Shown here in pieces: positions 34,726 through 42,768 of a stretch of DNA of 64,000 bases. How positions within the stretch are numbered: position 1 is the first letter of the stretch; each line of letters starts with the position of its first letter. Position numbers and translations under genes: made by a program. The stretch is from CAZMHL01 sp045605445 (GTDB lineage: Bacteria; Bacillota; Clostridia; RGIG6154): the NCBI GenBank assembly GCA_045605445.1, contig JAZUPZ010000004.1, forward strand, positions 1-64,000, read 5' to 3'. Below the pieces are notes generated by a model. That model saw nothing but the letters and a program-made list of their open reading frames with translations, ran no database searches and was not told the origin of the DNA.

Positions 34726-37026
34726 ATGGATTACAGTTTGAAAGAAGTAGCAGGCAGAATCAAAGACCTGCGCGAAGCAAAAGGATACACTCAGGAGGAG
34801 CTGGCAAAGCTTTGCGGCGTATCTGCAGAAGATTACAAAACTCTTGAGTTGGGCGAAACGGATTTCAGCTTCACGTTTATTTACAAATGTGCCAAGGCCT
34901 GCGGAGTTGAAGTTGTTGACCTGCTTGACGGAACAAGCACAACGCTTACCTCCTTTGCAGTTACAAGAAAAGGGGAAGGTCTTAAAATTGTTAAGAAGCA
35001 CGGCGTAGAATACAACAACCTTGCTCCGAAATTCAAAGAAAAGCTTGCAGAGCCCTTTCTTGTTAAATTCCCTTATATCGAAGAGGAACAAAATGCTCCT
35101 ATCCCGCTGAATTCTCACAACGGTCAGGAATTTGACGTTATCGTTAAAGGTTCCTTAAAGGTTCAGGTTGGAAATCACATAGATGTTCTCAACGAAGGAG
35201 ACTCTATTTTCTATAACAGTATTATTCCTCACGGAATGGTTGCAGTATCAGAGGGCGGTTGCGAATTCCACGCAGTTGTTCTTAATCCTCAAAATGGAAC
35301 GGTAAGCGAGGAATATCCGGAAGCGCCGATGATTGCGGCAAAAGCTGAAGCTAAAAAAGCAAAATCAGAAACAGTTGCAGATAAATTTATCGAATCGTCT
35401 TATGATGAAAACGGCGTGTTCAACGGAATCACCTTCAAAAATGAAGATAAGTTCAATTTTGCTTTCGACTGCGTTGATGCAATTGCAGAAAAAAATCCCG
35501 ACAAGCTTGCAATGATGTGGGTTGCAAACGACAAGACCGACAGAAAATTCACCTTCAGCGATATGAAAAAATATTCTGCAAAAACAGCAAACTATTTTGA
35601 ATCGCTGGGAATCAAAAAGGGCGACACGGTAATGCTTGTGCTGAAAAGACATTATCAGTTCTGGTTCAGTATGCTTGCTCTCCATAAAATCGGAGCTATC
35701 GCAATTCCTGCAACAAACCAGCTTGTGGAACACGATTTTGAATACAGATACAAAGCGGCAAGGGTAAAGGCAGTTGTCTGTACCGCCGATGGCGATGTTG
35801 CGGCAGAGGCCGAAAAAGCTGCGGCACAGTTCCCCGGAATGGTTAAAGTTCTGGTTGGCGGAAGCAGAGAAGGCTGGAACGATTTCAACGTTGAAATGGA
35901 GCGCTTCAGCACTCATTATAACAGAACGGAAAATACTCCCTGCGGAAACGACCCTATGCTTATGCTCTTCACCTCGGGCACAACAGGTTATCCGAGAATT
36001 GCAACTCATTCATACAAATATGCTCTCGGCCATTATCCTACAGCAAAGCACTGGCATAATGTAAATCCTGATGGACTTCATTTTACAATTTCCGATACAG
36101 GCTGGGGAAAAGCTCTCTGGGGCAAGCTTTACGGCCAGTGGCTCTGTGAAGCGGCAACATTTACCTACGATTTTGACCGCTTCCATTCAGAGGACATTCT
36201 GCCGATGTTTGCAAAATATAATATAACAACCTTCTGTGCACCGCCTACAATGTACCGTTTCTTCATCAAAGAGGATTTGTCAAAATATGACCTTTCTTCA
36301 ATAGAATATGCAACAACGGCGGGCGAGGCATTAAATCCCGAGGTGTTCAACCAGTTTAAAAAAGCAACGGGACTTACAATTATGGAAGGCTTCGGTCAGA
36401 CCGAAACAACCCTTTCAATTGCAAACTTTGTAGGTTCAACTCCGAAAATCGGTTCAATGGGAAGACCAAGTCCTTTGTACGATGTTGTTGTTCTTGACCC
36501 TGACGGAAAGGAATGTAAAACGGGCGACACCGGTGAAATCTGCATTCGTGTAAAGGAAAACGTTCCCTGCGGGCTCTTTATCGGTTATTATCTTGACGAA
36601 GAAAAAACAAATGAAGTGTGGCACGACGGATATTATCATACCGGTGACCAGGCAACAATGGACGAAGACGGTTATCTCTGGTATGTGGGCAGAATTGACG
36701 ATGTTATCAAATCGTCAGGCTACCGTATCGGACCATTTGAAATCGAGAGCGTTATTATGGAGCTTCCTTATGTTCTTGAATGTGCAATTACTCCCGTTCC
36801 CGACGAGGTAAGAGGTCAGATTGTAAAGGCAACTGTTGTTCTTGTAAAGGGACAGCAGGGTTCGGAGGAGCTTAAAAAAGAAATTCAGGAATATGTTAAA
36901 ACTCATACGGCTCCTTATAAATATCCAAGAATTGTTGAATTTGTAGATGAACTTCCGAAAACCATAAGCGGTAAGGTAAGAAGAGTTGAAATTCGCAAAA
37001 ACGACCTTGAAAAAATGAATAAGTAA
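34726..37026 (+). CDS. Xre-cupin-acyl-CoA synthetase fusion (AMP-binding)
   Basis: 766 residues. Residues ~5-68 are an Xre-type HTH (IKDLREAKGYTQEELAKLCGV), ~70-190 a cupin (LNSHNGQEFDVIVKGSLKVQ, NEGDSIFYNSIIPHGM) and ~215-766 an acyl-CoA synthetase of the ANL superfamily: LMLFTSGTTGYPRIATHSY (P-loop), EGFGQTETT, GYYHTGDQATMDEDGYLWYVGRIDD and PKTISGKVRRVEIR (catalytic Lys near the end). It should activate a carboxylic acid to acyl-AMP and acyl-CoA. The upstream isoleucine-type T-box and downstream double-ACT protein point to a branched-chain acid such as 2-methylbutyrate; that is inference. The start follows GAAAGGAGACA. Confidence 0.88.
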   Translation: MDYSLKEVAGRIKDLREAKGYTQEELAKLCGVSAEDYKTLELGETDFSFTFIYKCAKACGVEVVDLLDGTSTTLTSFAVTRKGEGLKIVKKHGVEYNNLAPKFKEKLAEPFLVKFPYIEEEQNAPIPLNSHNGQEFDVIVKGSLKVQVGNHIDVLNEGDSIFYNSIIPHGMVAVSEGGCEFHAVVLNPQNGTVSEEYPEAPMIAAKAEAKKAKSETVADKFIESSYDENGVFNGITFKNEDKFNFAFDCVDAIAEKNPDKLAMMWVANDKTDRKFTFSDMKKYSAKTANYFESLGIKKGDTVMLVLKRHYQFWFSMLALHKIGAIAIPATNQLVEHDFEYRYKAARVKAVVCTADGDVAAEAEKAAAQFPGMVKVLVGGSREGWNDFNVEMERFSTHYNRTENTPCGNDPMLMLFTSGTTGYPRIATHSYKYALGHYPTAKHWHNVNPDGLHFTISDTGWGKALWGKLYGQWLCEAATFTYDFDRFHSEDILPMFAKYNITTFCAPPTMYRFFIKEDLSKYDLSSIEYATTAGEALNPEVFNQFKKATGLTIMEGFGQTETTLSIANFVGSTPKIGSMGRPSPLYDVVVLDPDGKECKTGDTGEICIRVKENVPCGLFIGYYLDEEKTNEVWHDGYYHTGDQATMDEDGYLWYVGRIDDVIKSSGYRIGPFEIESVIMELPYVLECAITPVPDEVRGQIVKATVVLVKGQQGSEELKKEIQEYVKTHTAPYKYPRIVEFVDELPKTISGKVRRVEIRKNDLEKMNK

Positions 37027-37061
37027 CTTTATTTGGTAAGAAAATAAATGAGGTGATTCAA

Positions 37062-38498
37062 GTGAAAAAAACCTATGTAACATCAATGCCGAACCATATC
37101 GGGGCATTTTTAAAGGCGAGCAGGTGCTTTTCTCTGCTTGGGGTAAATATAACCCGTGTAAGCTATAACAAAGCGGTTGATTCACATACCTTGTTTATTG
37201 ACGCTGAAGGCACAGGAGAACAGCTTGAAAAGGCAGATGCCGAGCTTGAAAAAATTGGGTATCTGCAAAACAACGAAAATAAAACGAGCATTGTTTTGTT
37301 GGAATTTTGCCTTGAGGATGTTCCCGGGAGCGTAACCGGTGTGCTTGAGCTTATAAATGAGTTTAATTTCAATATTTCATACATCAGCTCCCAGGAAAAC
37401 GGAACAGATTATCAGTATTTCAAAATGGGACTTTATGTTGATGATCCCGATAAGGTTTCAACGTTTCTCAAAGAGGCGGAAAAGCTTTGCAGAGTTCGCG
37501 TTATAGATTACAACAGCTCGGAAAAGATATATGATAACAGTATTTTTTACAATACCTATGTAATGGGGCTGTCGCAGGTAATGGGGCTTTCAGAAGAAAT
37601 AAGCCGGGAGCTTCTTGTTCACGTTAACCTGGCAATGCAAACTCTTGATGAGCAGGGCTTGTCTCCTTACAGAACCTTTGACAGCATCAGTAAATTTGCA
37701 GAGCTCCTCGGGGCATCGCGGGGGAAGAATTTCAATCCCCGCATAAGCAGTCATAAGATAACGGAGAATACCGAAATTGTTCTTATAGAGCCGCCCTGCG
37801 GAAGTAATACGCTTATTATAAAAAGTAATGGCAGAGTACTGTTTGTTGACAGCGGCTACGCCTGCTACAAGGATGAAATGCTTGAAATTTTCAGAAGAAT
37901 TCTTCCCGGCTTTGACGAAATGGAAAAAACAATTCTGGTTACTCATGCAGATGTTGACCATTGTGGACTGCTTCCGCTTTTTGACAGAGTAATTGCAAGC
38001 GGAAAAACCGCAGACTGTCTGAAAAAAGAGTATAACGGGAAAAACGGGTACAGGGAATCAAACCCGCTTCATAAGCCTTATATAAATATCTGCAAAATTC
38101 TTACTTCGTATAAGGCGCCAACCCCCGAAAAGCTTTCAACTCCGTGGGGAAATAGTGAAAATCCTTCCAAGCCTCTTGAACAAGTCGGATTCTATGATTT
38201 TGAAGAACTTCACTTTGAGGTGTATGAAGGATGCGGCGGTCATCTGCCCGGAGAAACTGTTCTTATCGATTATTCAAAGCATATTGCAATTACAGGGGAT
38301 ATTTATATAAACACCCATGGGCTTACGGCTCAGCAGGCGGAATATAATCAGTATGCGCCTATTCTTATGACCTCGGTTGATACTGACCCGAAGCTGTGCG
38401 TTGAAGAAAGAAGGGCAATTGTTGAAAGGCTCGGCGTAGGTAACTGGCAGATTTTCGGTGCTCACGGCTTTAAAAAAGATTATTCGGTAAATTCATAA
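37062..38498 (+). CDS. Tandem ACT-domain metallo-beta-lactamase-fold protein
   Basis: 478 residues, GTG start after GAGGTGATTCAA. Residues ~1-70 and ~75-145 are two ACT domains (KKTYVTSMPNHIGAFLKASR; LEFCLEDVPGSVTGVLELIN), the usual amino-acid-sensing fold. From ~235 an MBL domain carries TLIIKSNGRVLFVDSGYA, LVTHADVDHCGLLPLFD (HxDxDH), GCGGHLPGETVLID, IAITGDIY and GAHG, a full metal-ligand set. Position in the T-box operon suggests a hydrolase or thioesterase whose activity is tuned by an amino acid, perhaps isoleucine. No known protein of this exact make-up is recalled. Confidence 0.82.
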   Translation: MKKTYVTSMPNHIGAFLKASRCFSLLGVNITRVSYNKAVDSHTLFIDAEGTGEQLEKADAELEKIGYLQNNENKTSIVLLEFCLEDVPGSVTGVLELINEFNFNISYISSQENGTDYQYFKMGLYVDDPDKVSTFLKEAEKLCRVRVIDYNSSEKIYDNSIFYNTYVMGLSQVMGLSEEISRELLVHVNLAMQTLDEQGLSPYRTFDSISKFAELLGASRGKNFNPRISSHKITENTEIVLIEPPCGSNTLIIKSNGRVLFVDSGYACYKDEMLEIFRRILPGFDEMEKTILVTHADVDHCGLLPLFDRVIASGKTADCLKKEYNGKNGYRESNPLHKPYINICKILTSYKAPTPEKLSTPWGNSENPSKPLEQVGFYDFEELHFEVYEGCGGHLPGETVLIDYSKHIAITGDIYINTHGLTAQQAEYNQYAPILMTSVDTDPKLCVEERRAIVERLGVGNWQIFGAHGFKKDYSVNS

Positions 38499-38505
38499 AA
38501 CACAT

Positions 38506-38539
38506 AAAAGAGTTGTAACGATGCGTTGCAACTCTTTTT
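38506..38539 (+). terminator. Terminator of the T-box operon
   Basis: AAAAGAGTTGTAACG / CGTTGCAACTCTTTTT hairpin with T run. Confidence 0.88.
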
Positions 38540-38548
38540 AGTATACAC

Positions 38549-38577
38549 TTGAAAAAATCATTGCGGGAGTATATAAT
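38549..38577 (+). promoter_or_regulatory. Promoter of the DUF2264 gene
   Basis: TTGAAA, 17 bp, TATAAT. Confidence 0.75.
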
Positions 38578-38608
38578 AGTACAATAAAAGATAAAGGGGA
38601 CAGGGAGA

Positions 38609-40243
38609 ATGGAAAATCTTTTTCGCAGTAAAGAGGATTACAGAAATTTTGTAAGAGAGCTTACAATTCCGCTGAAGCCTTTTTATTCGGATGGCAAAGC
38701 AGAACTTAAATACGGAGTACAGTCTTCAAGAGCAGAAGAAAAAACTCAGAGAACAGAAGCTTTTATTCGTCCTTTGTGGGGACTTGCACCGCTCTGGGCA
38801 GGTGGCGGAGAATGTGAAGATTTTGATAAAATATACCTTGAGGGAATTATAAACGGAACCGACCCGGAGCATCCCGAATACTGGGGAAAGCTTAGGTCAC
38901 ACGCACAGGAACTTTGTGAATCCCCTGCGGTTGCACATTCTGTTCTTATGGCGTCCCATAAGCTGTGGGACCCTCTTACAGAAAAACAAAAGGACAACCT
39001 CTCTGATTGGCTTTACGGTGCAAACGGACTTGACCATGCCGACAACAACTGGCACTTCTTCCCTTTGCTTGTTAATGTGTGTCTTAAAAAGCTTGGCAGA
39101 AAATACAGTCAGGAAACTATAGACAAAAAGCTTGAGATAATCGATTCTTTTTACAGAGAAGACGGATGGTATTCCGACGGAAAACGTAATCGCTTTGAAT
39201 ACTATGTTCCTTTTGCACTTCATTTTTACGGACTTATTTATGCAAAGCTTATGGAAAAGGATGACCCTGAAAGAAGCAAGCTTTTCAAAGAAAGAGCAAT
39301 GCTTTTTGCAAAGCATTATATTTATTATTTTGATGAAGAGGGAAGAGAAATTCCTTTCGGACGATCACTTGTTTACAGATTTGCCCATCTTTCTTTCTGG
39401 TCTGCTTGTATTTATGCAGGAATTGAGCCTTATCCGATGGAGGTTATGAAAGGTATTATCGCCCGCAACTTAAGATGGTGGATGAGTATGCCCATTTTAG
39501 ATAATGCGGGTATTCTTAACATAGGTTATGGCTATAATCAGCCTCATATGGCAGAAGGCTACACAGCGTTCGGCTCGGCTTTCTGGTGTATGAAAACAAT
39601 GATTCTTCTGGCACTTCCCGACGAACATCCTTTCTGGTCAGCAAAAGAAGCACCGCTTCCAAAGCTTGACAGTGTTCACATAATGAAAGAGCCTTCCATT
39701 GTGGTGCAGAGAATAAACGGCTATGCCTGCCTGCTTCCGACAGGACAGAACGGCGGTGTTGAAAACCACAGCGATGAAAAATATTCAAAATTTTTATACA
39801 GTTCAAAATACGCTTTCAGCATAGCCGGCTCTTATGCCAATTTAGATTCTGCAGGTGCCGACAATATGCTTGTTTTTGAGCATAAAGGACAGTATTTTAT
39901 ACGTCGTAAATGTATTGAATATAAGGTTAACAACGATGCAAGTGTTTACTCAAAATGGGCACCCTTTGAAGGTATAACAGTTGAAACCCTTATAGTTCCC
40001 ACCGGGGATGGACATATCCGTAAACATAAAATTGAGGCAAACAACGAATATGTGGCTTACGATTGCGGCTTTCAGCTTGAAGAGGAAAGCGGCGATGTTA
40101 TCGGAAACGGAGAAAGTGTTGTAATAACAACTGCTCCTAACCTTAATCTTTATAATCCCCGACCTCTTAAAATGAAAGCAGTTAAATATATTGTAAAAAA
40201 AGGAATAACGGAAATTGAAACAAAAGTTGTTTATCCAAAGTAA
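38609..40243 (+). CDS. DUF2264 family protein (alpha/alpha-barrel glycan-active candidate)
   Basis: 544 residues without signal peptide. The N-terminus has the family pattern RTEAFIRPLWGLAPLWAGGG, then WGKLRSHAQELCESPAVAHSVL, DNNWHFFPLLVN, ERFEYYVPFALHFYG-like segments and ARNLRWWMSMPILDNAGILNIGYGY. A beta-rich C-terminal region follows (~370-544), with NGGVENHSDEKYSKFLYSSK. DUF2264 proteins are believed to be glycoside hydrolase or lyase-like enzymes acting in the cytoplasm on imported oligosaccharides; activity here is unproven. It has its own promoter and terminator. Confidence 0.85.
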   Translation: MENLFRSKEDYRNFVRELTIPLKPFYSDGKAELKYGVQSSRAEEKTQRTEAFIRPLWGLAPLWAGGGECEDFDKIYLEGIINGTDPEHPEYWGKLRSHAQELCESPAVAHSVLMASHKLWDPLTEKQKDNLSDWLYGANGLDHADNNWHFFPLLVNVCLKKLGRKYSQETIDKKLEIIDSFYREDGWYSDGKRNRFEYYVPFALHFYGLIYAKLMEKDDPERSKLFKERAMLFAKHYIYYFDEEGREIPFGRSLVYRFAHLSFWSACIYAGIEPYPMEVMKGIIARNLRWWMSMPILDNAGILNIGYGYNQPHMAEGYTAFGSAFWCMKTMILLALPDEHPFWSAKEAPLPKLDSVHIMKEPSIVVQRINGYACLLPTGQNGGVENHSDEKYSKFLYSSKYAFSIAGSYANLDSAGADNMLVFEHKGQYFIRRKCIEYKVNNDASVYSKWAPFEGITVETLIVPTGDGHIRKHKIEANNEYVAYDCGFQLEEESGDVIGNGESVVITTAPNLNLYNPRPLKMKAVKYIVKKGITEIETKVVYPK

Positions 40244-40252
40244 AATGTTTCG

Positions 40253-40281
40253 GGAGCTGTAAAAATTACAGCTCCTTTTTT
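40253..40281 (+). terminator. Terminator of the DUF2264 gene
   Basis: 10-bp stem GGAGCTGTAA / TTACAGCTCC, 3-base loop, TTTTTT. Confidence 0.9.
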
Positions 40282-40423
40282 ACGTTTTCTGTATTTATAT
40301 CCCCCTCTTGATTTGAGGTTTTGGAAAAACTTTGGAATTTATAAAAATATGTATAAATAATTTGTAAAATGCAACTTGTCAACAATTTGTCGTAAATTAG
40401 CAATATATAAGTATTGAAAAAGA

Positions 40424-40452
40424 AAACTTTTGAGTGTATAATTAAATAAAGT
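40424..40452 (+). promoter_or_regulatory. Promoter of the flavodiiron/rubredoxin genes
   Basis: TTGAAA, 17 bp, TATAAT. Confidence 0.8.
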
Positions 40453-40472
40453 AAAACAGAAAGGAAATAATA

Positions 40473-41624
40473 ATGATAACTAAAGATATTAAATATATAG
40501 GTGTAAATGACAAAAAAATCGATTTGTTCGAGGGTCAGTACATTGTTCCCAACGGAATTGCATATAATTCCTATGTAATTCTTGACGAGAAAATTGCGGT
40601 AATGGACAGCGTTGATGCCAATTTTACAGAAGAGTGGCTTAATAATCTTGAAAATGCCCTTGAGGGAAGAACGCCCGATTTTCTTGTGGTTCACCATATG
40701 GAACCCGACCACTCTGCAAGTATTATACATTTTGCGGAAAAATATCCCCGGGCAAAAATTGTTTCATCGGCAAAATCTTTTGTAATGATGAAAAACTTTT
40801 TCGGTACCGATTTTGCCGACAGTCAGGTAGTTGTGGGGGAAGGAGATACCCTTTCTCTCGGAAAGCATATCCTTACATTTATTGCTGCGCCAATGGTTCA
40901 CTGGCCGGAGGTAATCGTATCTTACGACCGCTTTGACAAGGTTCTGTTTTCTGCCGACGGCTTCGGAAAGTTCGGAGCTCTCGATGTTGAAGAAGACTGG
41001 GCTTGTGAGGCAAGACGTTATTATATAGGCATTGTGGGCAAATACGGAACTCAGGTGCAGGCACTTCTGAAAAAAACGGCAGCTCTTGATATTGAAATTA
41101 TCTGTCCTCTTCACGGTCCCGTTCTTAAGGAAAATCTTGAATATTATATAAATCTTTATGACATCTGGTCAGGCTATAAAACCGAATCTGAGGGGGTTAT
41201 GATTGCATACACCTCCGTTTACGGAAATACGAAAAAGGCAGTTCTTGAACTTGAGAAAAAGCTTAAGGAAAAGGGCTGTGAAAAGGTTGTTGTTAACGAC
41301 CTTGCAAGATGCGATATGGCAGAGGCGGTTGAAGACGCTTTCAGATACGGTAAAATTGTTCTTGCAACCACAACCTATAACGGGGATATTTTCCCGTTTA
41401 TGAAAGAATTTATTGATCATCTTAAAGAAAGAAATTTCCAAAACAAGAAAATAGGTTTTATCGAAAACGGAAGCTGGGCACCCATTGCCGCAAAAATAAT
41501 GAAGGAAAGCTTCGAAAAAAGTAAAAATTTAACATTTTGTGAAACAACGGTAAAGATTATGTCTGCATTAAACGATGAAAGCTTAAAACAGCTTGAGGTT
41601 CTTGCGGATAGTCTTACCTGTTAA
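40473..41624 (+). CDS. Flavodiiron protein (FprA/ROO-type O2 or NO reductase)
   Basis: 383 residues. The N-terminal MBL-fold diiron domain has VVHHMEPDHSASI (HxExDH), APMVHWPEVIVSYD and the His of CPLHGPVLK. The C-terminal flavodoxin domain begins at about 245 (VMIAYTSVYGNTKKAVLELE, ATTTYNGDIFPFMKEF, IENGSWAP). Class A flavodiiron proteins reduce O2 to water (or NO to N2O) with electrons from rubredoxin; the following gene encodes a rubredoxin, which supports this. Cytoplasmic oxygen defence of an anaerobe. Confidence 0.95.
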   Translation: MITKDIKYIGVNDKKIDLFEGQYIVPNGIAYNSYVILDEKIAVMDSVDANFTEEWLNNLENALEGRTPDFLVVHHMEPDHSASIIHFAEKYPRAKIVSSAKSFVMMKNFFGTDFADSQVVVGEGDTLSLGKHILTFIAAPMVHWPEVIVSYDRFDKVLFSADGFGKFGALDVEEDWACEARRYYIGIVGKYGTQVQALLKKTAALDIEIICPLHGPVLKENLEYYINLYDIWSGYKTESEGVMIAYTSVYGNTKKAVLELEKKLKEKGCEKVVVNDLARCDMAEAVEDAFRYGKIVLATTTYNGDIFPFMKEFIDHLKERNFQNKKIGFIENGSWAPIAAKIMKESFEKSKNLTFCETTVKIMSALNDESLKQLEVLADSLTC

Positions 41625-41676
41625 GACTAAACTTTACTGAGTTGGTAAAAATAATAAGGTATAGGAGGTAGACAAA

Positions 41677-41832
41677 ATGAAAAAATATGTATGTCCCTGC
41701 GGATATGTTTATGACCCTGAAACAGGTGACCCCGATAACGGCATTGCTCCCGGCACAGCGTGGGAAGATGTTAGTGAAGATTGGGTTTGCCCTGTTTGCG
41801 GTCTCGGAAAAGATGCCTTTGAAGAGGAATAA
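41677..41832 (+). CDS. Rubredoxin with shortened first metal knuckle
   Basis: 51 residues: MKKYVCPCGYVYDPETGDPD, then IAPGTAWEDVSEDWVCPVCG. Rubredoxins bind one Fe through two CxxCG knuckles. The second (CPVCG) is normal, but the first reads C-P-C-G, one residue shorter than the usual CxxCG. The four cysteines are all present, and the rest (DPDNGIAPGT, DDWVCPVCG-type) is canonical. It is 52 bp downstream of the flavodiiron gene, a natural electron-transfer partner, and behind an AGGAGG site. A sequencing error cannot explain it simply, since a missing codon preserves the frame. Confidence 0.9.
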   Translation: MKKYVCPCGYVYDPETGDPDNGIAPGTAWEDVSEDWVCPVCGLGKDAFEEE

Positions 41833-41864
41833 TTCTCTTTAAGGCTCAAAGGAGATGATTTGCT

Positions 41865-42347
41865 TTGAAAAGGAAGTTAACCGTTCTTTTGGCGGGTGTG
41901 CTGTGTTCAGCCTTTGTTCTGTTTGCAGCCTGCTCGCCGATGAATGAAATGAAAAATGCCGCGGAAGACGTTAAAAATGGCGTTGAAAACGGCGTTGAGG
42001 AACCCAAAGAAAAAGCAAATGATGTTAAAAAGAGTGTTGAAGATATGGGAAGCGGCGTTAAAGAGGGAGTAAAAAAAGCAACGGAAAATGTTGAAATGAT
42101 GACCTCAAACGAAGATAAAAACGTTGACCGTACAAATTTCATAACGGAGGAAATGGCAAAGCAGGTTGCTGTAGATAAAGCAAAGGTTAATGCAAGCGAT
42201 GTTACCTTCACAAAGACGGAATTTGAAAAAAACGACGGGGAATACGTTTACGAAATTGAGTTTTATTCGGGCAATACCGAATATGAAACCGAAATTTCTG
42301 CTTCCGACGGAACAGTTGTTTCCTATGATGTAGACAAACACGAATAA
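41865..42347 (+). CDS. PepSY-domain lipoprotein with amphipathic helix
   Basis: 160 residues with TTG start ten bases after GGAG. Lipoprotein signal peptide with lipobox LFAAC-S (Cys ~23). Residues ~28-85 form a charged, repetitive helix with heptad-like spacing of Val/Lys/Glu (AAEDVKNGVENGVEEPKEKA). Residues ~93-158 are a PepSY-type domain (ITEEMAKQVAVDKAKVNASD, EYVYEIEFYSGNTEYETEI, DGTVVSYDVD). PepSY domains often restrain peptidases outside the cell. It probably shares the flavodiiron-rubredoxin transcript, but a functional link is not evident. Confidence 0.8.
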   Translation: MKRKLTVLLAGVLCSAFVLFAACSPMNEMKNAAEDVKNGVENGVEEPKEKANDVKKSVEDMGSGVKEGVKKATENVEMMTSNEDKNVDRTNFITEEMAKQVAVDKAKVNASDVTFTKTEFEKNDGEYVYEIEFYSGNTEYETEISASDGTVVSYDVDKHE

Positions 42348-42363
42348 CAAAAACAAGCTAATT

Positions 42364-42392
42364 AAAAAGTCGTCTTTTCAGACGACTTTTTT
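42364..42392 (+). terminator. Intrinsic terminator after the PepSY lipoprotein
   Basis: 12-bp stem AAAAAGTCGTCT / AGACGACTTTTT, 4-base loop, T run. Confidence 0.92.
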
Positions 42393-42419
42393 CCATAATA
42401 TTTTATTTAAGAAATACTT

Positions 42420-42510
42420 CACACGCGAAGCGAACTTCATTTGTGTGTAAATAAAAAGGGAATTCGATACGGATGCTTTGCATCCGCCTTGCTCGGGTTC
42501 AAATCCCCCC
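42420..42510. other. tRNA-like relic and hairpins in the flank of tRNA-Glu
   Basis: Contains CACAC / GTGTG ends around 42420-42447, the hairpin CGGATG-CTTTG-CATCCG (42470-42486), and GCTCGGGTTCAAATCCCCCC (42491-42510), which looks like the T-arm of a degraded tRNA without the remaining arms. No intact tRNA can be folded from it. Confidence 0.45.
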
Positions 42511-42520
42511 CTCTGAAATT

Positions 42521-42556
42521 AAAAAATATACCCTATCAACGATAGGGTATATTTTT
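42521..42556 (-). terminator. Terminator of tRNA-Glu
   Basis: Stem AAAAAATATACCCTATC / GATAGGGTATATTTTTT with loop AAC, directly abutting the tRNA CCA end on the minus strand. Confidence 0.9.
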
Positions 42557-42631
42557 TGGTGACTCCAAGGGGATTTGAACCCCTATTACCGCCTTGAGAG
42601 GGCGATGTCCTAACCATTAGACGATGGAGCC
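42557..42631 (-). tRNA. tRNA-Glu (anticodon CTC)
   Basis: Reading the minus strand: acceptor GGCTCCA, D-arm with TAATGGTTAGGA, anticodon stem GCC/GGC around loop CTCTCAA (anticodon CTC, codon GAG), T-arm GGGGTTCAAATCCCC, acceptor TGGAGTC and encoded ACCA end. All cloverleaf arms pair. 75 bases including CCA. Confidence 0.95.
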
Positions 42632-42696
42632 TTATTCAGTTAACAGAGCCATTATACAACAGACAGAAGAAAAAATCAAGTGGGTTACAAAAAATT

Positions 42697-42725
42697 TTGA
42701 CAACAAACTCTTAAAATGGTATAAT
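42697..42725 (+). promoter_or_regulatory. Promoter of the thioesterase gene
   Basis: TTGACA, 17 bp, TATAAT: a full consensus. Confidence 0.88.
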
Positions 42726-42768
42726 ATTTTAAATAGTGCAAAAAAATCAGAAAATGGAGCCTGGTGCT

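Noticed and set aside
35365..36009. 214-codon minus-strand frame opposite the acyl-CoA synthetase
   Set aside because: Shadow of a well-supported enzyme gene; no ribosome site, no recognisable protein.
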